Shown piece by piece: positions 1 to 9,064 of a stretch of DNA of 11,690 nucleotides. The translations under genes were made by a program, and so were the position numbers. The stretch is from Actinomycetota bacterium (lineage in GTDB: Bacteria > Actinomycetota > Actinomycetes > Nanopelagicales > Nanopelagicaceae). Numbering within the stretch: position 1 is the stretch's first letter; the number at the start of each line of letters is the position of its first letter. The notes under the pieces are model-generated. The model was given only the letters and a program-made list of their open reading frames with translations, had not been told where the DNA came from and searched no databases. The stretch is taken from positions 1 to 11,690 of the forward strand of contig CANKCT010000010.1 in the NCBI GenBank assembly GCA_947480465.1. The letters run 5' to 3'.

Positions 1-20
1 ACCGAACAGACTCAAAATAT

Positions 21-1490
21 GTGGAGTTGAGTAAAATTCACGAACGGTTAGCAACCAAAGATTCAACAATTTGGGGTGAAGCCGCGTCTACAGAAGCGAA
101 AATTCGCTTAAACTGGATTGATTTACCAGAGAGTTCAAGAGATTTACTACCCATTCTCGATGCACTTTGTGCAAAGCATCGCAACAAAGAACGTGTTGTG
201 CTGTGCGGAATGGGTGGATCTTCGCTCGGACCAGAAGTCATCGCTCAGACATTTAATCGAGAGCTCTTCGTGCTGGACTCTACCGATCCAAACTATATTG
301 CCCATGCTTTAGTCGGCGACCTTGAAAAGACGATAGTTGTCGTGAGCTCAAAATCTGGTTCAACAATTGAGACGTCATCACAGCGTGCATTATTTGAATC
401 AGTATTTTCTCAAGCTGGCCTAGTCCCCCAAAACCATATTGTTATAGTTACGGATCCATCATCCCCACTCGATATTTCTGCGCGAGCAGATGGTTACACG
501 GTAGTAAATGCTGATCCGCACGTTGGTGGCAGATTTAGCGTTTTAAGCGCGTTCGGTCTCGTGCCATCTGCATTGATTGGTGTTGATGTTTCAGTGCTAC
601 TTGATAGTGCAAGTGCCACCAAGTCTGCTTTTCTCAAGGATTCAACTTTGGTAGTTGATATGGCATATGCCATTGCATACTTATCTGGTCAATACATGAG
701 TTATTGCGATGCTGACTCCAACATGCCTGGCTTAAGTGACTGGGTTGAGCAACTAGTTGCTGAATCAACAGGTAAAAACCAGGTGGGACGTTTACCGATT
801 GTGGTTGATTCAAACGAGGAAAACAGTGCATTTTCTATTGCATATGCAGGTTCAGCCGACCTGGTTATAAACGCTGATTTAGCCTCGCAGTTCATCATTT
901 GGGAATGGGTAACTGCGCTCGTGGGCGCAGCTTTGGCGATAGACCCGTTTAATCAGCCAAATGTTACGGAAGCGAAAGAGGCAACATCACTTCTTCTCAA
1001 CGAGTGGGCTGGTGTGATGCCAAAGTTCTCTCCATCAGTCACAGATGGCGTTGTAGAGATTTTTGGAGAAGGCGTTGATCTTAAAAGCGCTTTAGCGAAG
1101 TTTATTACCAGCATTCCAGATGATGGATACGTAGCTGTAATGGCTTATTTAGATCGCCGTGACGATAGTGCGATTTCGATAATCAGAGAATTACTTTCTG
1201 CAAAATCTAATCGTCCCGTGACGTTTGGCTGGGGACCGCGCTTTTTGCACTCCACTGGACAGTTTCACAAAGGCGGACAACAAAATGGAGCGTTTCTGCA
1301 AATAACTGGTGACGTCACCAAAGATATTGAGATACCAGGAAAGAATTTCGGATTTTCAACTTTGCTTGCAGCGCAAGCACTCGGTGATGGAAACGCATTA
1401 GCGTCACGAAACTTTCCGCTCTTGCGCTTAAATTTAACAAATAGAAGTTCGGGAATTGCGAAAATAATAGAGACTATTAAATCTCTTTAA
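21..1490 (+). CDS. pgi: Glucose-6-phosphate isomerase (phosphoglucose isomerase)
   Basis: Cytoplasmic enzyme that interconverts glucose 6-phosphate and fructose 6-phosphate in glycolysis and gluconeogenesis. The 489-residue product has two SIS-type sugar-phosphate domains. GMGGSSLGPE (63-72) and SSKSGSTIET (109-118) are the phosphate-binding loops, HVGGRFSVLSAFGLVP (167-182) is the isomerase signature with its conserved Arg171, and DPFNQPNVTEAK (308-319) matches the family block ending in the catalytic Lys. The C-terminal HSTGQFHKGG (410-419) is typical of the actinobacterial/Chloroflexi-type enzyme, also found fused to transaldolase in some species. The start is GTG at 21. No clear Shine-Dalgarno lies upstream, and GGAG at 22-25 is too close to the in-frame TTG at 27 to support that codon. 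Another frame is open from base 1 to a TGA at 28-30, so pgi may overlap the end of an upstream gene. Its 3' end converges on rbpA. The family call is firm; the exact start is less certain. Confidence 0.95.
   Translation: MELSKIHERLATKDSTIWGEAASTEAKIRLNWIDLPESSRDLLPILDALCAKHRNKERVVLCGMGGSSLGPEVIAQTFNRELFVLDSTDPNYIAHALVGDLEKTIVVVSSKSGSTIETSSQRALFESVFSQAGLVPQNHIVIVTDPSSPLDISARADGYTVVNADPHVGGRFSVLSAFGLVPSALIGVDVSVLLDSASATKSAFLKDSTLVVDMAYAIAYLSGQYMSYCDADSNMPGLSDWVEQLVAESTGKNQVGRLPIVVDSNEENSAFSIAYAGSADLVINADLASQFIIWEWVTALVGAALAIDPFNQPNVTEAKEATSLLLNEWAGVMPKFSPSVTDGVVEIFGEGVDLKSALAKFITSIPDDGYVAVMAYLDRRDDSAISIIRELLSAKSNRPVTFGWGPRFLHSTGQFHKGGQQNGAFLQITGDVTKDIEIPGKNFGFSTLLAAQALGDGNALASRNFPLLRLNLTNRSSGIAKIIETIKSL
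1487..1490. other. Shared TTAA: overlapping convergent stop codons of pgi and rbpA
   Basis: The pgi stop TAA occupies 1488-1490 on the + strand. The rbpA stop TAA occupies 1489-1487 on the - strand. The two genes therefore end inside one TTAA palindrome with no intergenic DNA, and any transcription terminator for either gene must lie inside the other gene's coding sequence. I saw no strong GC-rich hairpin with a T-tract within about 50 bases on either side. Confidence 0.9.
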
Positions 1491-1822
1491 TCGTCTCCAC
1501 GAATCTTACGTAACGCTTCTTCTAGAAGTCGCTCACCTTCTGCGTCAGTACGTCGTTCCTTTACGTAAGCTAAGTGAGTCTTGTACGGTTCATTCTTAAT
1601 TGGGCTAGGCGGATTATTTCTATCTCTTCCGGCTGGAAAACCACACTTTGGGCAGTCCCATTCAGCTGGAATAACAACCGTTTCTTCCACTGCAAAAGAT
1701 GGACGGACTTCATGTCCATTGGCACAAAAATATGAAACGTACGCACGCGCAATCGAATCGCCACGCTCTGCCTCACCCATTGGACCTGCACCAACTCGGC
1801 TACCGCGAATTGCACTTGCCAT
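1487..1822 (-). CDS. rbpA: RNA polymerase-binding protein RbpA
   Basis: Actinobacterial transcription factor that binds RNA polymerase and the housekeeping sigma factor and stabilises open promoter complexes. The 111-residue length matches the family. The N-terminal tail begins MASAIRGSRVGAGPMGEAER (1-20), which is typical. The zinc-ribbon-like core has YFCANGHE (31-38) and WDCPKCGFPAG (55-65), giving candidate metal ligands Cys33, His37, Cys57 and Cys60. A basic linker (about 66-81) and a charged helical sigma-interaction region (about 82-107, KERRTDAEGERLLEEAL) follow. The ATG at 1822 is preceded by AGAGGAG with 6 bases of spacing, so the start is well supported. It is the last gene of the gap-to-rbpA run, 37 bases after secG, and shares its stop palindrome with pgi. 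No separate promoter is evident in the 37-base gap. Confidence 0.97.
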   Translation of the reverse strand: MASAIRGSRVGAGPMGEAERGDSIARAYVSYFCANGHEVRPSFAVEETVVIPAEWDCPKCGFPAGRDRNNPPSPIKNEPYKTHLAYVKERRTDAEGERLLEEALRKIRGDD

Positions 1823-1859
1823 GCGTTACTCCTCTAGAAAAATCGGAAGGGAAAATGTT

Positions 1860-2087
1860 TTATTTGAGAACAAGGCTTAAAGCGACAACAAATGCAAACC
1901 AAAGACCACCAACAACAATTGTGATGCGATCAAGGTTTCGCTCGACAACTGACGAACCGCCATAACTCGAAGAAACACCGCCACCGAATAAATCAGAGAG
2001 CCCGCTTCCTTTACCTTTGTGTAAAAGGACAAGCAGAATCATGAGGACGCTGGTTATGATCAGCAAGATTGAGAGAGCTAGTTTCAC
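1860..2087 (-). CDS. secG: Preprotein translocase subunit SecG
   Basis: Small membrane subunit of the SecYEG protein-export channel. The 75-residue product has the family architecture: a first hydrophobic helix (about 3-22), a cytoplasmic loop with HKGKGSGLSDLFGGG (23-37) and a Ser/Gly-rich stretch, the conserved ERNLDR segment (49-54) and a second hydrophobic helix (about 55-73). The start is GTG at 2087, preceded by AAGGAG with 10 bases of spacing. It lies between tpiA (62-base gap) and rbpA (37-base gap) and is probably co-transcribed with the glycolytic genes; tpiA-secG adjacency is common in actinobacteria. No sign of damage. Confidence 0.95.
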   Translation of the reverse strand: MKLALSILLIITSVLMILLVLLHKGKGSGLSDLFGGGVSSSYGGSSVVERNLDRITIVVGGLWFAFVVALSLVLK

Positions 2088-2149
2088 GGTTCGTAAACTC
2101 CTTGTTTCGTAGAGGGTAAGGATACCTTCAATTCGCGCTTTGGTATTAC
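2088..2149 (-). other. tpiA-secG intergenic gap, no clear promoter
   Basis: This 62-base spacer is one of the two largest gaps in the window. It contains the secG Shine-Dalgarno (AAGGAG). On the transcribed strand GTAATACC near the tpiA stop can pair imperfectly with GGTATCCTTAC (two 4-bp blocks with a 3-base bulge), a weak hairpin with no T-tract. I found no convincing -35/-10 pair, so secG and rbpA are probably transcribed from upstream. Confidence 0.4.
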
Positions 2150-2923
2150 TTAGCCTTGCGCGTAAAACTTCACAATCTTTGCCAACTCTTCAGGATCTAG
2201 GCTCGCTCCGCCTATCAAAGCGCCGTCAACATCAGGCTTCGCCATTATCTCAGCCACATTTGAGGATTTAACCGAGCCTCCATAAAGAACTCGCATGGCT
2301 GCTGCAATCTCAGGCGAGCCGATATTTTCAATCTCCTCGCGGATAGCTGCACAAACCTCCTGGGCATCCTCAGGCGTTGCTACTTTTCCCGTTCCAATGG
2401 CCCACACCGGTTCATAAGCAATTACCAACTTCTTCAACTCTGGCTTGGTTAATCCCTCTAACCCACTACGAATCTGGCGGATGACGTGACTTACATGGGC
2501 ACCCGATTCACGAACTGAAAGTTCCTCGCCAACACAAAAAATTGGAATCATCTCATGAGCTAACGCTGCCTTTATTTTCCGATTAATCAATGCATCATTT
2601 TCACCATGGATCGAGCGACGCTCTGAATGTCCAACTAAAACATACGTGCATCCGAGTTTGTGCAACATTGAACCAGAGATATCTCCGGTGAATGCCCCGC
2701 TTGCTTCTGGCGAGAGATCTTGCGCCCCATATGTCAAACGAAGGCGATCACCATCAATGAGAGTTTGGATTGAGCGAATGTCAGTAAATGGAGGAATGAC
2801 TGCAACATCTACGGCGTCATAATCCTTATCATCGAGTGAGTAAACCAATTTTTGTGCAACTGCTATAGCCTCAAGATGATTTAAATTCATCTTCCAGTTT
2901 CCAGCCATCAATGGTTTACGCAT
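2150..2923 (-). CDS. tpiA: Triosephosphate isomerase
   Basis: Interconverts dihydroxyacetone phosphate and glyceraldehyde 3-phosphate in the cytoplasm. The 257-residue TIM-barrel protein has all catalytic landmarks: AGNWKMN (7-13) with Lys11, LVGHSERR (96-103) with electrophile His99, [11 protein letters not shown] (169-179) with general base Glu171, the mobile loop-6 segment up to about 183, and phosphate-binding YGGSV (214-218) and GALIGGASL (234-242). Length is normal. The ATG at 2923 follows a GGGAG ribosome site that overlaps the pgk stop, and only 10 bases separate the genes, so the pair is probably translationally coupled. It is part of the gap-pgk-tpiA-secG-rbpA run. Confidence 0.98.
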   Translation of the reverse strand: MRKPLMAGNWKMNLNHLEAIAVAQKLVYSLDDKDYDAVDVAVIPPFTDIRSIQTLIDGDRLRLTYGAQDLSPEASGAFTGDISGSMLHKLGCTYVLVGHSERRSIHGENDALINRKIKAALAHEMIPIFCVGEELSVRESGAHVSHVIRQIRSGLEGLTKPELKKLVIAYEPVWAIGTGKVATPEDAQEVCAAIREEIENIGSPEIAAAMRVLYGGSVKSSNVAEIMAKPDVDGALIGGASLDPEELAKIVKFYAQG

Positions 2924-2933
2924 CGTGATCTCC

Positions 2934-4120
2934 CTATAACCCCAGTGCTAACAGGCCAGGAAGTTCCTTGCCCTCTAAATATTCAAGTGATGCACCGCCG
3001 CCAGTTGAAATATAACCAAACTCGGAGTCGGCAAAACCAAGTGCTCTTACAGCCGCTGCGGAATCTCCGCCGCCAACAACTGAAATTCCGGTCACCTTTG
3101 TTAGCGCTTGTGCGACAGTTTTAGTTCCAGCGGCAAAATTAGCGAACTCAAAAACCCCCATTGGACCATTCCAAAATACAGTTGCACACTTTTCAATTTC
3201 CCGAGCAAAGAGTGCGGCTGATTCAGGTCCAATGTCTAATCCCATCTGATTGGCGGGAATCTCATCGACAGAAACTAATGTTGGTGTTGCGTCCGAGCTA
3301 AAAGTCGGTGCAACAACAATGTCTGTAGGAAGAAAAAGTTGAACCCCTTTATCCGCAGCGCTTTTTATGAGTCCCTTTACTACCTCAATCATTTCCGACT
3401 CGACTAAAGATGAACCAATTTCTTTGCCCTGAGCAGCGAGAAATGTAAAAACCATTCCCCCACCAATTGCTAGGACATCAACTTTGCCTAAAAGGTTTTC
3501 AATAACACCCAACTTATCTGAAACTTTAGCGCCGCCTAAAACAACTCCGTAAGGACGAACTGGATTTTGCGTCAATTTTTTGAGCACTTCTACTTCTGCA
3601 TCTACTAATAAGCCCGCACAATGAGGAAGTAATTTCGGTAAATCATAGACAGAGGCATGCTTGCGGTGAACTGCTCCAAAACCATCACCAACATATACAT
3701 CAGCTAAATCCGCTAATGTCACGGCAAAAGCTGCGCGCTCGGCCTCATCTTTACTTGTCTCTGCCGAGCTGAAACGGATATTTTCAAGAAGCAATACTTG
3801 GCCTGCATGTAAATTCCGGGCGATCCCAGTAACTCCATCGCCGGTGACGTCTCCAGTAAAAAGTATTTCCCGTCCCAATAGTTCGCCAAGTCGTTTGGCA
3901 ACTGGTGCAAGCGACAATTCCGGTGCGGCAATACCTTTCGGACGTCCCAGGTGAGCCGCGATTACAAGCGAAGCCCCTTTTTCAAGGAGAAGTTTGATAG
4001 TTGGCAGCGAGGCTTTAATTCGACCATCATCTTTAATTACTCCATCTTTCAATGGAACATTGAGATCACAGCGTAGAAAGACTCGCTTGCCAGCTACATC
4101 AAAACTTGCGAGTGATGTCA

Positions 4121-4121
<1 letters not shown>
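2934..4121 (-). CDS. pgk: Phosphoglycerate kinase
   Basis: Transfers phosphate from 1,3-bisphosphoglycerate to ADP in glycolysis, and the reverse in gluconeogenesis. The 395-residue product has the two-domain arrangement. The N-terminal substrate domain carries FLRCDLNVP (15-23), HLGRPKG (57-63), LENIRF (112-117) and [12 protein letters not shown] (146-157). The C-terminal nucleotide domain carries LGGAKVSDK (195-203), [10 protein letters not shown] (316-325), VVGGGDS (348-354) and STGGGAS (372-378). The DGFG form, rather than DAFG, also occurs in other actinobacteria. The ATG at 4121 shares one base with the gap stop (TAATG), so translation is probably coupled to gap. All key motifs are present. 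Confidence 0.98.
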
Positions 4122-5137
<1,016 letters not shown>

Positions 5138-5147
5138 TTAAGGGGCT

Positions 5148-5195
5148 AAAAAGCCCAAACGTTGGAGGTGCAAAAAATCTGCCACAACGTTGGGG
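5148..5195 (-). terminator. Terminator-like hairpin with T-tract ahead of gap (possible attenuator)
   Basis: In the transcribed direction CCCCAACGTTG (5195-5185) can pair with CAACGTTTGGG (5164-5154). This gives ten pairs with one C/T mismatch and a 20-base loop, and C plus TTTTT (5152-5148) follows at once. That is the layout of an intrinsic terminator. The 3' arm also belongs to a competing hairpin, GGGCT-TTTT-AGCCC (5156-5143), which would disrupt the longer stem. The long loop lowers stability, so this may be only an operator made of two AACGTT dyads. The pairing is read directly; termination or attenuation is inferred. Confidence 0.4.
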
Positions 5196-5225
5196 TCTTG
5201 GTTGAATCCTATCAGTGGCTATCTA

Positions 5226-5256
5226 GTGAACTCTCCGCAAAGTGGCGCAGGTTCAC
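5226..5256 (-). other. Hairpin just downstream of the whiA stop
   Basis: GTGAAC and GTTCAC (5256-5251 and 5231-5226 on the transcribed strand) form a 6-bp stem, with an inner CGC/GCG pairing (three pairs) separated from it by small internal loops. It begins 6 bases after the whiA stop codon. It lacks a T-tract, so it may be an mRNA 3'-end stabilising structure, a weak terminator or a binding site. Confidence 0.35.
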
Positions 5257-5262
5257 GGAAAT

Positions 5263-6240
5263 TTAATTCAGTAAATCAGGAGAAAGTCCGCTTTCGGTAT
5301 CAGGAATCCCAAGCTCTGCAGCTCGTTTATCCGCCATTGCTAAGAGACGACGAATTCGACCAGCAATTGCATCCTTGGTCATCGCCGGAACAGCCAATGA
5401 ACCGAGCTCTTCAAGTGAGGCTTGACCGTGATTGATTCGCAACTCCCCTGCCTCTTTTAAATGCTCTGGGATGCTAGCCCCAAGAATCTCCATGGCCCTT
5501 GCTACGCGAGCCGATGCCGCTACGGCAGCGCGGGCTGAGCGACGAAGATTAGCGTCATCAAAGTTTGCCAAGCGATTTGCTGTTGCCCGGACTTCTCTGC
5601 GCATACGGCGCTCTTCCCACGCAAGTACAGACTCGTGCGCACCGAGTCTGGTCAAAAGCACACCTATCGCATCGCCATCTCGAATGACCACACGATCAAC
5701 ACCACGAACCTCACGTGCTTTGGCAACAATTCCCATACGTCTAGCCGCGCCAACAAGTGCAAGCGCTGCTTCTGGTCCTGGGCAGGTTATTTCCAGAGAA
5801 GAGGAACGTCCGGGTTCAGTTAAAGAGCCATGCGCGATAAAAGCGCCACGCCAAGCCGCCTCGGAATCACATATAGCTGCAGAAACCACTTGGGGTGGAA
5901 GGCCGCGCACTGGGCGACCATGTGAATCAACCAAACCAGTTTGGCGAGCCAGTGCGTCTCCGGCTTCAATTACTCGAACAACATACCGAGAACCTTTTCG
6001 TAAACCGCCCGAAGATAGAACAGCCAAATCAGAATCATGTCCATAAATATCAGCGATGTCTTTGCGCAAACGTCGGGCGCTTTGCGACGTATCTAACTCC
6101 ACTTCAATAAGAATTTTTCCCGCTGCCACATGTAAGCCACCAGCAAAGCGAAGTAAGGATGAAACTTCTGCTTTGCGGCAACATGGTTTGGTGATTGAAA
6201 TTCGACTGAGTTCGTCCTTGACCGATGCTGTCATTGCCAT
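5263..6240 (-). CDS. whiA: WhiA-family DNA-binding regulator
   Basis: WhiA is a conserved Gram-positive regulator. In Streptomyces it works with WhiB to switch on division and sporulation genes; in non-sporulating bacteria its role is less clear. With the start at ATG 6240 the product has 325 residues. The N-terminus ([14 protein letters not shown]) is the family hallmark. The LAGLIDADG-like domain follows, including [11 protein letters not shown] (27-37) and [15 protein letters not shown] (131-145, the degenerate homing-endonuclease signature). The C-terminal helix-turn-helix lies at about 270-311 ([10 protein letters not shown] then [17 protein letters not shown]). An in-frame TTG at 6252 would add MDKP, but GGAT 7 bases before the ATG and the family start favour 6240. 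That start is 4 bases after the yvcK stop, so the genes are probably coupled. Long open frames on the opposite strand here are shadows. Confidence 0.97.
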   Translation of the reverse strand: MAMTASVKDELSRISITKPCCRKAEVSSLLRFAGGLHVAAGKILIEVELDTSQSARRLRKDIADIYGHDSDLAVLSSGGLRKGSRYVVRVIEAGDALARQTGLVDSHGRPVRGLPPQVVSAAICDSEAAWRGAFIAHGSLTEPGRSSSLEITCPGPEAALALVGAARRMGIVAKAREVRGVDRVVIRDGDAIGVLLTRLGAHESVLAWEERRMRREVRATANRLANFDDANLRRSARAAVAASARVARAMEILGASIPEHLKEAGELRINHGQASLEELGSLAVPAMTKDAIAGRIRRLLAMADKRAAELGIPDTESGLSPDLLN

Positions 6241-6244
6241 GGGC

Positions 6245-7201
6245 TTATCCAACCAAACTTTGGCGCATAATGTGGCCTAAATGAAGAGCTAATTGTGAAA
6301 CCTCGTGGTGGACACTTCCGGGAGCTTTTCTAATATCGACTGCCACGACTTGGCCGCCAAGCTGTCTGGCCATTGCGGACAGTGATTTCTTGTTGCGGAC
6401 AACAGAGGTATCTACTAAGACATAGTCGATTTTCACATCAGGGGCGTATTCTGCAAAGAGTTCAAGATGCTCTTCGGGGGTTGAACCTGAAAACTCCTCG
6501 CCCACTGCAAATGGATTGCTTGCTGAGTTTGAATCCAAGTTGAGTATGAGAATTTTTTTGGCCTTCGTCCTGCTCAACGCATCTAATTGCATCGGCACCA
6601 GCAGATGTGGCATAACACTGGAGAACCAAGATCCCGGACCCATGGTGATCCAATCGGCCACACGAATAGCTGTGAGTGCTTCCATGCGCGCAGGCGGGTT
6701 TTGTGGAATCACACGTAGAGATTCAATTCGTCCCTTTGCCGTTGCAACTTCTTTTTGTCCGCGAACGACGATTCGACCAGTAGAAGTATTGAATGTTCCT
6801 TCAATGTCCAAAGGGACTGCGGCCATAGGAAGAACGCGACCAACTACTTTGAGAAGTGAGCCTACGCGGTCCAATCCCACAACTGGGTCATCGTTGAAAC
6901 TCCATAATGACGCAAGAAGTAAATTTCCTAATGCATGGCCATTTAATTCTCCAGAACTAACAAACCGATGCTGCATGATGTCAGCCCACGTGCGGCCCCA
7001 ATCATCATCTGCGCAGAGAGCGGCCAAGGCCATGCGTAAATCACCAGGAGGAAAAATCTCAAACTCTTGGCGCAATCTGCCACTGGAGCCGCCGTTATCT
7101 GCGACCGTGACAATTGCGGTTATCTCTGAAGTGATTGTTCGAAGTGCTGCAAGAGTTGCTGCTAAACCATGACCACCACCGAGTGCTACAACTTTACTCA
7201 C
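6245..7201 (-). CDS. yvcK: YvcK-family protein (CofD-like, gluconeogenesis factor)
   Basis: YvcK proteins bind UDP-sugars and are needed in other bacteria for growth on gluconeogenic carbon and for normal cell-wall synthesis; the biochemical mechanism is not settled. The CofD-like fold is evident from LGGGHGL (7-13), [13 protein letters not shown] (32-44), PPGDLR (51-56), ALGNLLLA (90-97) and [15 protein letters not shown] (187-201). Length (318) is normal. The start is GTG at 7201, two bases after the rapZ stop; the Shine-Dalgarno is weak, so translational coupling to rapZ is likely. The segment [17 protein letters not shown] (220-236) stands where relatives usually have a shorter loop ending in PGET, a lineage-like variation. 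The rapZ-yvcK-whiA order is strongly conserved in Gram-positive bacteria. Confidence 0.96.
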   Translation of the reverse strand: MSKVVALGGGHGLAATLAALRTITSEITAIVTVADNGGSSGRLRQEFEIFPPGDLRMALAALCADDDWGRTWADIMQHRFVSSGELNGHALGNLLLASLWSFNDDPVVGLDRVGSLLKVVGRVLPMAAVPLDIEGTFNTSTGRIVVRGQKEVATAKGRIESLRVIPQNPPARMEALTAIRVADWITMGPGSWFSSVMPHLLVPMQLDALSRTKAKKILILNLDSNSASNPFAVGEEFSGSTPEEHLELFAEYAPDVKIDYVLVDTSVVRNKKSLSAMARQLGGQVVAVDIRKAPGSVHHEVSQLALHLGHIMRQSLVG

Positions 7202-7203
7202 AA

Positions 7204-8079
7204 CTATTCACGTCCAACGTCCCGATGAGTCGGATAAGCACTCACTTCTATACCACCTACATTTTTCAATCCATTGAACTGGTGCGCAATCTCTTGAGTC
7301 AATGCAACGCTTCGATGCTTACCTCCGGTACATCCCACTGCAATTGTCAAATACTTTTTTCCTTCTTGAATGTATCCAGGAACCATGGTTGAAACTAAAC
7401 TGACATAGCTTTTTACAAAATCTCTCACTCCTGCATTACTGAATACTTTGTCACTTACTTCGGCAGATAGGCCAGTAAGTGGGCGCAACTCTGGTATCCA
7501 ATGAGGATTAGGAATAAAGCGTGCATCTAAAACCAAATCAGAGTCAACAGGAATTCCATATTTATATCCGAAAGACAAGACATTGACACGAATTCCTTGA
7601 ACTTTGCCACTTCCAAATATTTCTCCAACACGCTTTTCTAATTGATGCACATTCAAATTTGTTGTATCAATCGTTATGTCTGATTGGGATCTTACTTCAT
7701 CCAATTTTTCACGTTCTCGAGCGATTCCATCGACAATCCGTTCTGAACCTTGCAACGGATGCGGACGCCGTGTTGACTCAAAACGTTGAACTAACGCTTG
7801 ATCAGTTGCATCTAGAAAAACTAACTGATATTCCGAGCCATTCTTCTTTAATTCATCAAGGGCCTGCATGAGTTCGTCAAAGAAATGACCACCCCTAACG
7901 TCAACCACGACCGCATACTCTTTACCATCTGGCCCTGAACCTTTACTCACCAATTGCGGCAATAGTGCTGGCGGTAGATTATCAACAACATACCAACCTA
8001 AATCCTCTAGCGCATGGGCAACGGTAGAACGACCTGCACCAGACATCCCGCTGAGTACCAAAATTTCACTATTGCTCAT
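7204..8079 (-). CDS. rapZ: RapZ-family nucleotide-binding protein (YvcJ-type)
   Basis: P-loop protein that hydrolyses nucleotides. In E. coli RapZ senses glucosamine 6-phosphate and directs RNase E cleavage of the small RNA GlmZ; that RNA system is not known in actinobacteria, so only the family is transferred here. The 291-residue product has Walker A GMSGAGRST (11-19), VVDNLPP (31-37), an arginine-containing STRRPHPL (102-109), and the C-terminal RapZ domain with SFGYKYG (169-175), DARFIPNPHW (185-194) and GCTGGKHRSV (249-258). The ATG at 8079 is preceded by AGAGGA with 7 bases of spacing. That ribosome site lies inside the last codons of the upstream phosphotransferase gene, whose stop is 4 bases before the start. 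It is followed by yvcK and whiA. Confidence 0.97.
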   Translation of the reverse strand: MSNSEILVLSGMSGAGRSTVAHALEDLGWYVVDNLPPALLPQLVSKGSGPDGKEYAVVVDVRGGHFFDELMQALDELKKNGSEYQLVFLDATDQALVQRFESTRRPHPLQGSERIVDGIAREREKLDEVRSQSDITIDTTNLNVHQLEKRVGEIFGSGKVQGIRVNVLSFGYKYGIPVDSDLVLDARFIPNPHWIPELRPLTGLSAEVSDKVFSNAGVRDFVKSYVSLVSTMVPGYIQEGKKYLTIAVGCTGGKHRSVALTQEIAHQFNGLKNVGGIEVSAYPTHRDVGRE

Positions 8080-8083
8080 GGAC

Positions 8084-9064
8084 CTATCCTCTTACATCTG
8101 TCATGAAACTGGAAACGATTTTTAGCGTATTTTCTAAATACTCTGGGAGTAACGCCCTATGCGCATCATTATGGATTCTAAAATAGTAGTTCAATTGAAT
8201 GAATCGATACTGTAAAAGTAGTGCCTGCATGTCCCGCTCAGTGTAAGCCGGTAAAGCTAGGACACTTTCATATCCTGCTAGGAGAACTGCCCTTTGTTCG
8301 GACGTTTCCAGGTAATGCAGGGCCACAGCTATATCTTGAACCGCCACGCCAAAACCACAATTATCGAAATCAATTATATAGACCTCGCCATTGTGAGCAA
8401 TCAGGTTCCCCCCATGAATGTCGGCATGAATCACATGGCAATGTGAACCATCAAAGAATTTTCGAATCACCTTAATGATTTCATCAGAGGCTTTATCTAG
8501 AATTCTTTTATCACGCTTGCTCAGAATAGATTTCGATCCAAATAGAAAGTCTTCCTTTCCCCACAATAAATCGCTGTAAGTTGGCAGATTGGCCACTTCT
8601 GACAATTTGAATTGTTGAGTGTTCTTGTGCATGTGAGCAAGAGCTTGACCGGTGGTGTATAGCTCATCTGTTGAGGGATTACTTTGGATCTCTTGACCAT
8701 CTAACCATGAGTAGAGGACGCAGTTCAGTCGGACTCGCGTATCGTAATTAACAACTGAAGTAACAAAGCCACCGCTAAGGTTCATAATTGGACTCGGTAC
8801 ACGAATATTTGGAACGAGTTGCAAAAATTGTACCCACTCAATTTCCGCCAAAATATTTTCCGGAGAACGAACTGAATTGATATTTATGCGTAAAGCATAT
8901 TTCTTCCCACATATAGTTTTCACAGAAAATGTCGCATTAGTTAAATAGTTAATACAGGTGACTTCCGCGTTAACAAAACCATAGCTCACTAATGCTGTTT
9001 TCGCGGTTTCTGTAAGCGATATTATTTGCCCAGAGCGGTCAAGCGTTGAAAATCTACTGAGCAT
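8084..9064 (-). CDS. APH-fold phosphotransferase, copy 1 (downstream member of tandem pair)
   Basis: Putative small-molecule kinase of the aminoglycoside phosphotransferase / choline kinase-like superfamily; the substrate is unknown. In the 326 residues the N-lobe has YALRININS (56-64) and a conserved Glu in AEIEW (73-77). VLYSWLDG (116-123) is the hinge, HADIHGGN (213-220) is the catalytic loop with Asp215 and Asn220, and IDFDNCGFG (231-239) is the metal-binding segment with Asp232. All core residues needed for activity are present. The ATG at 9064 overlaps the preceding paralogue by 11 bases and the stop is 4 bases before rapZ, so it sits fully inside the operon. Resemblance to SrkA/homoserine kinase II-type proteins is general only. 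Aminoglycoside resistance should not be assumed: many family members phosphorylate metabolites or unknown substrates. Confidence 0.85.
   Translation of the reverse strand: MLSRFSTLDRSGQIISLTETAKTALVSYGFVNAEVTCINYLTNATFSVKTICGKKYALRININSVRSPENILAEIEWVQFLQLVPNIRVPSPIMNLSGGFVTSVVNYDTRVRLNCVLYSWLDGQEIQSNPSTDELYTTGQALAHMHKNTQQFKLSEVANLPTYSDLLWGKEDFLFGSKSILSKRDKRILDKASDEIIKVIRKFFDGSHCHVIHADIHGGNLIAHNGEVYIIDFDNCGFGVAVQDIAVALHYLETSEQRAVLLAGYESVLALPAYTERDMQALLLQYRFIQLNYYFRIHNDAHRALLPEYLENTLKIVSSFMTDVRG

Noticed and set aside
5432-6046. 204-codon open frame on the + strand, opposite whiA
   Set aside because: It is wholly inside a well-conserved whiA, its translation is Arg/Ser/Ala-rich without domain features, and it has no ribosome site of note; it is an antisense shadow of the higher-GC whiA sequence.
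6241-6252. TTG at 6252 as the whiA start
   Set aside because: The ATG at 6240 has a GGAT site at good spacing and matches the usual family N-terminus; TTG would overlap yvcK and add four unconserved residues.
6516-7172. 218-codon open frame on the + strand, opposite yvcK
   Set aside because: Wholly antisense to a recognisable yvcK, low-complexity-like product, no recognisable motifs.
7204-8079. A GlmZ-type small RNA system linked to rapZ
   Set aside because: No intergenic space exists around rapZ and such RNAs are known from enterobacteria, not this phylum.
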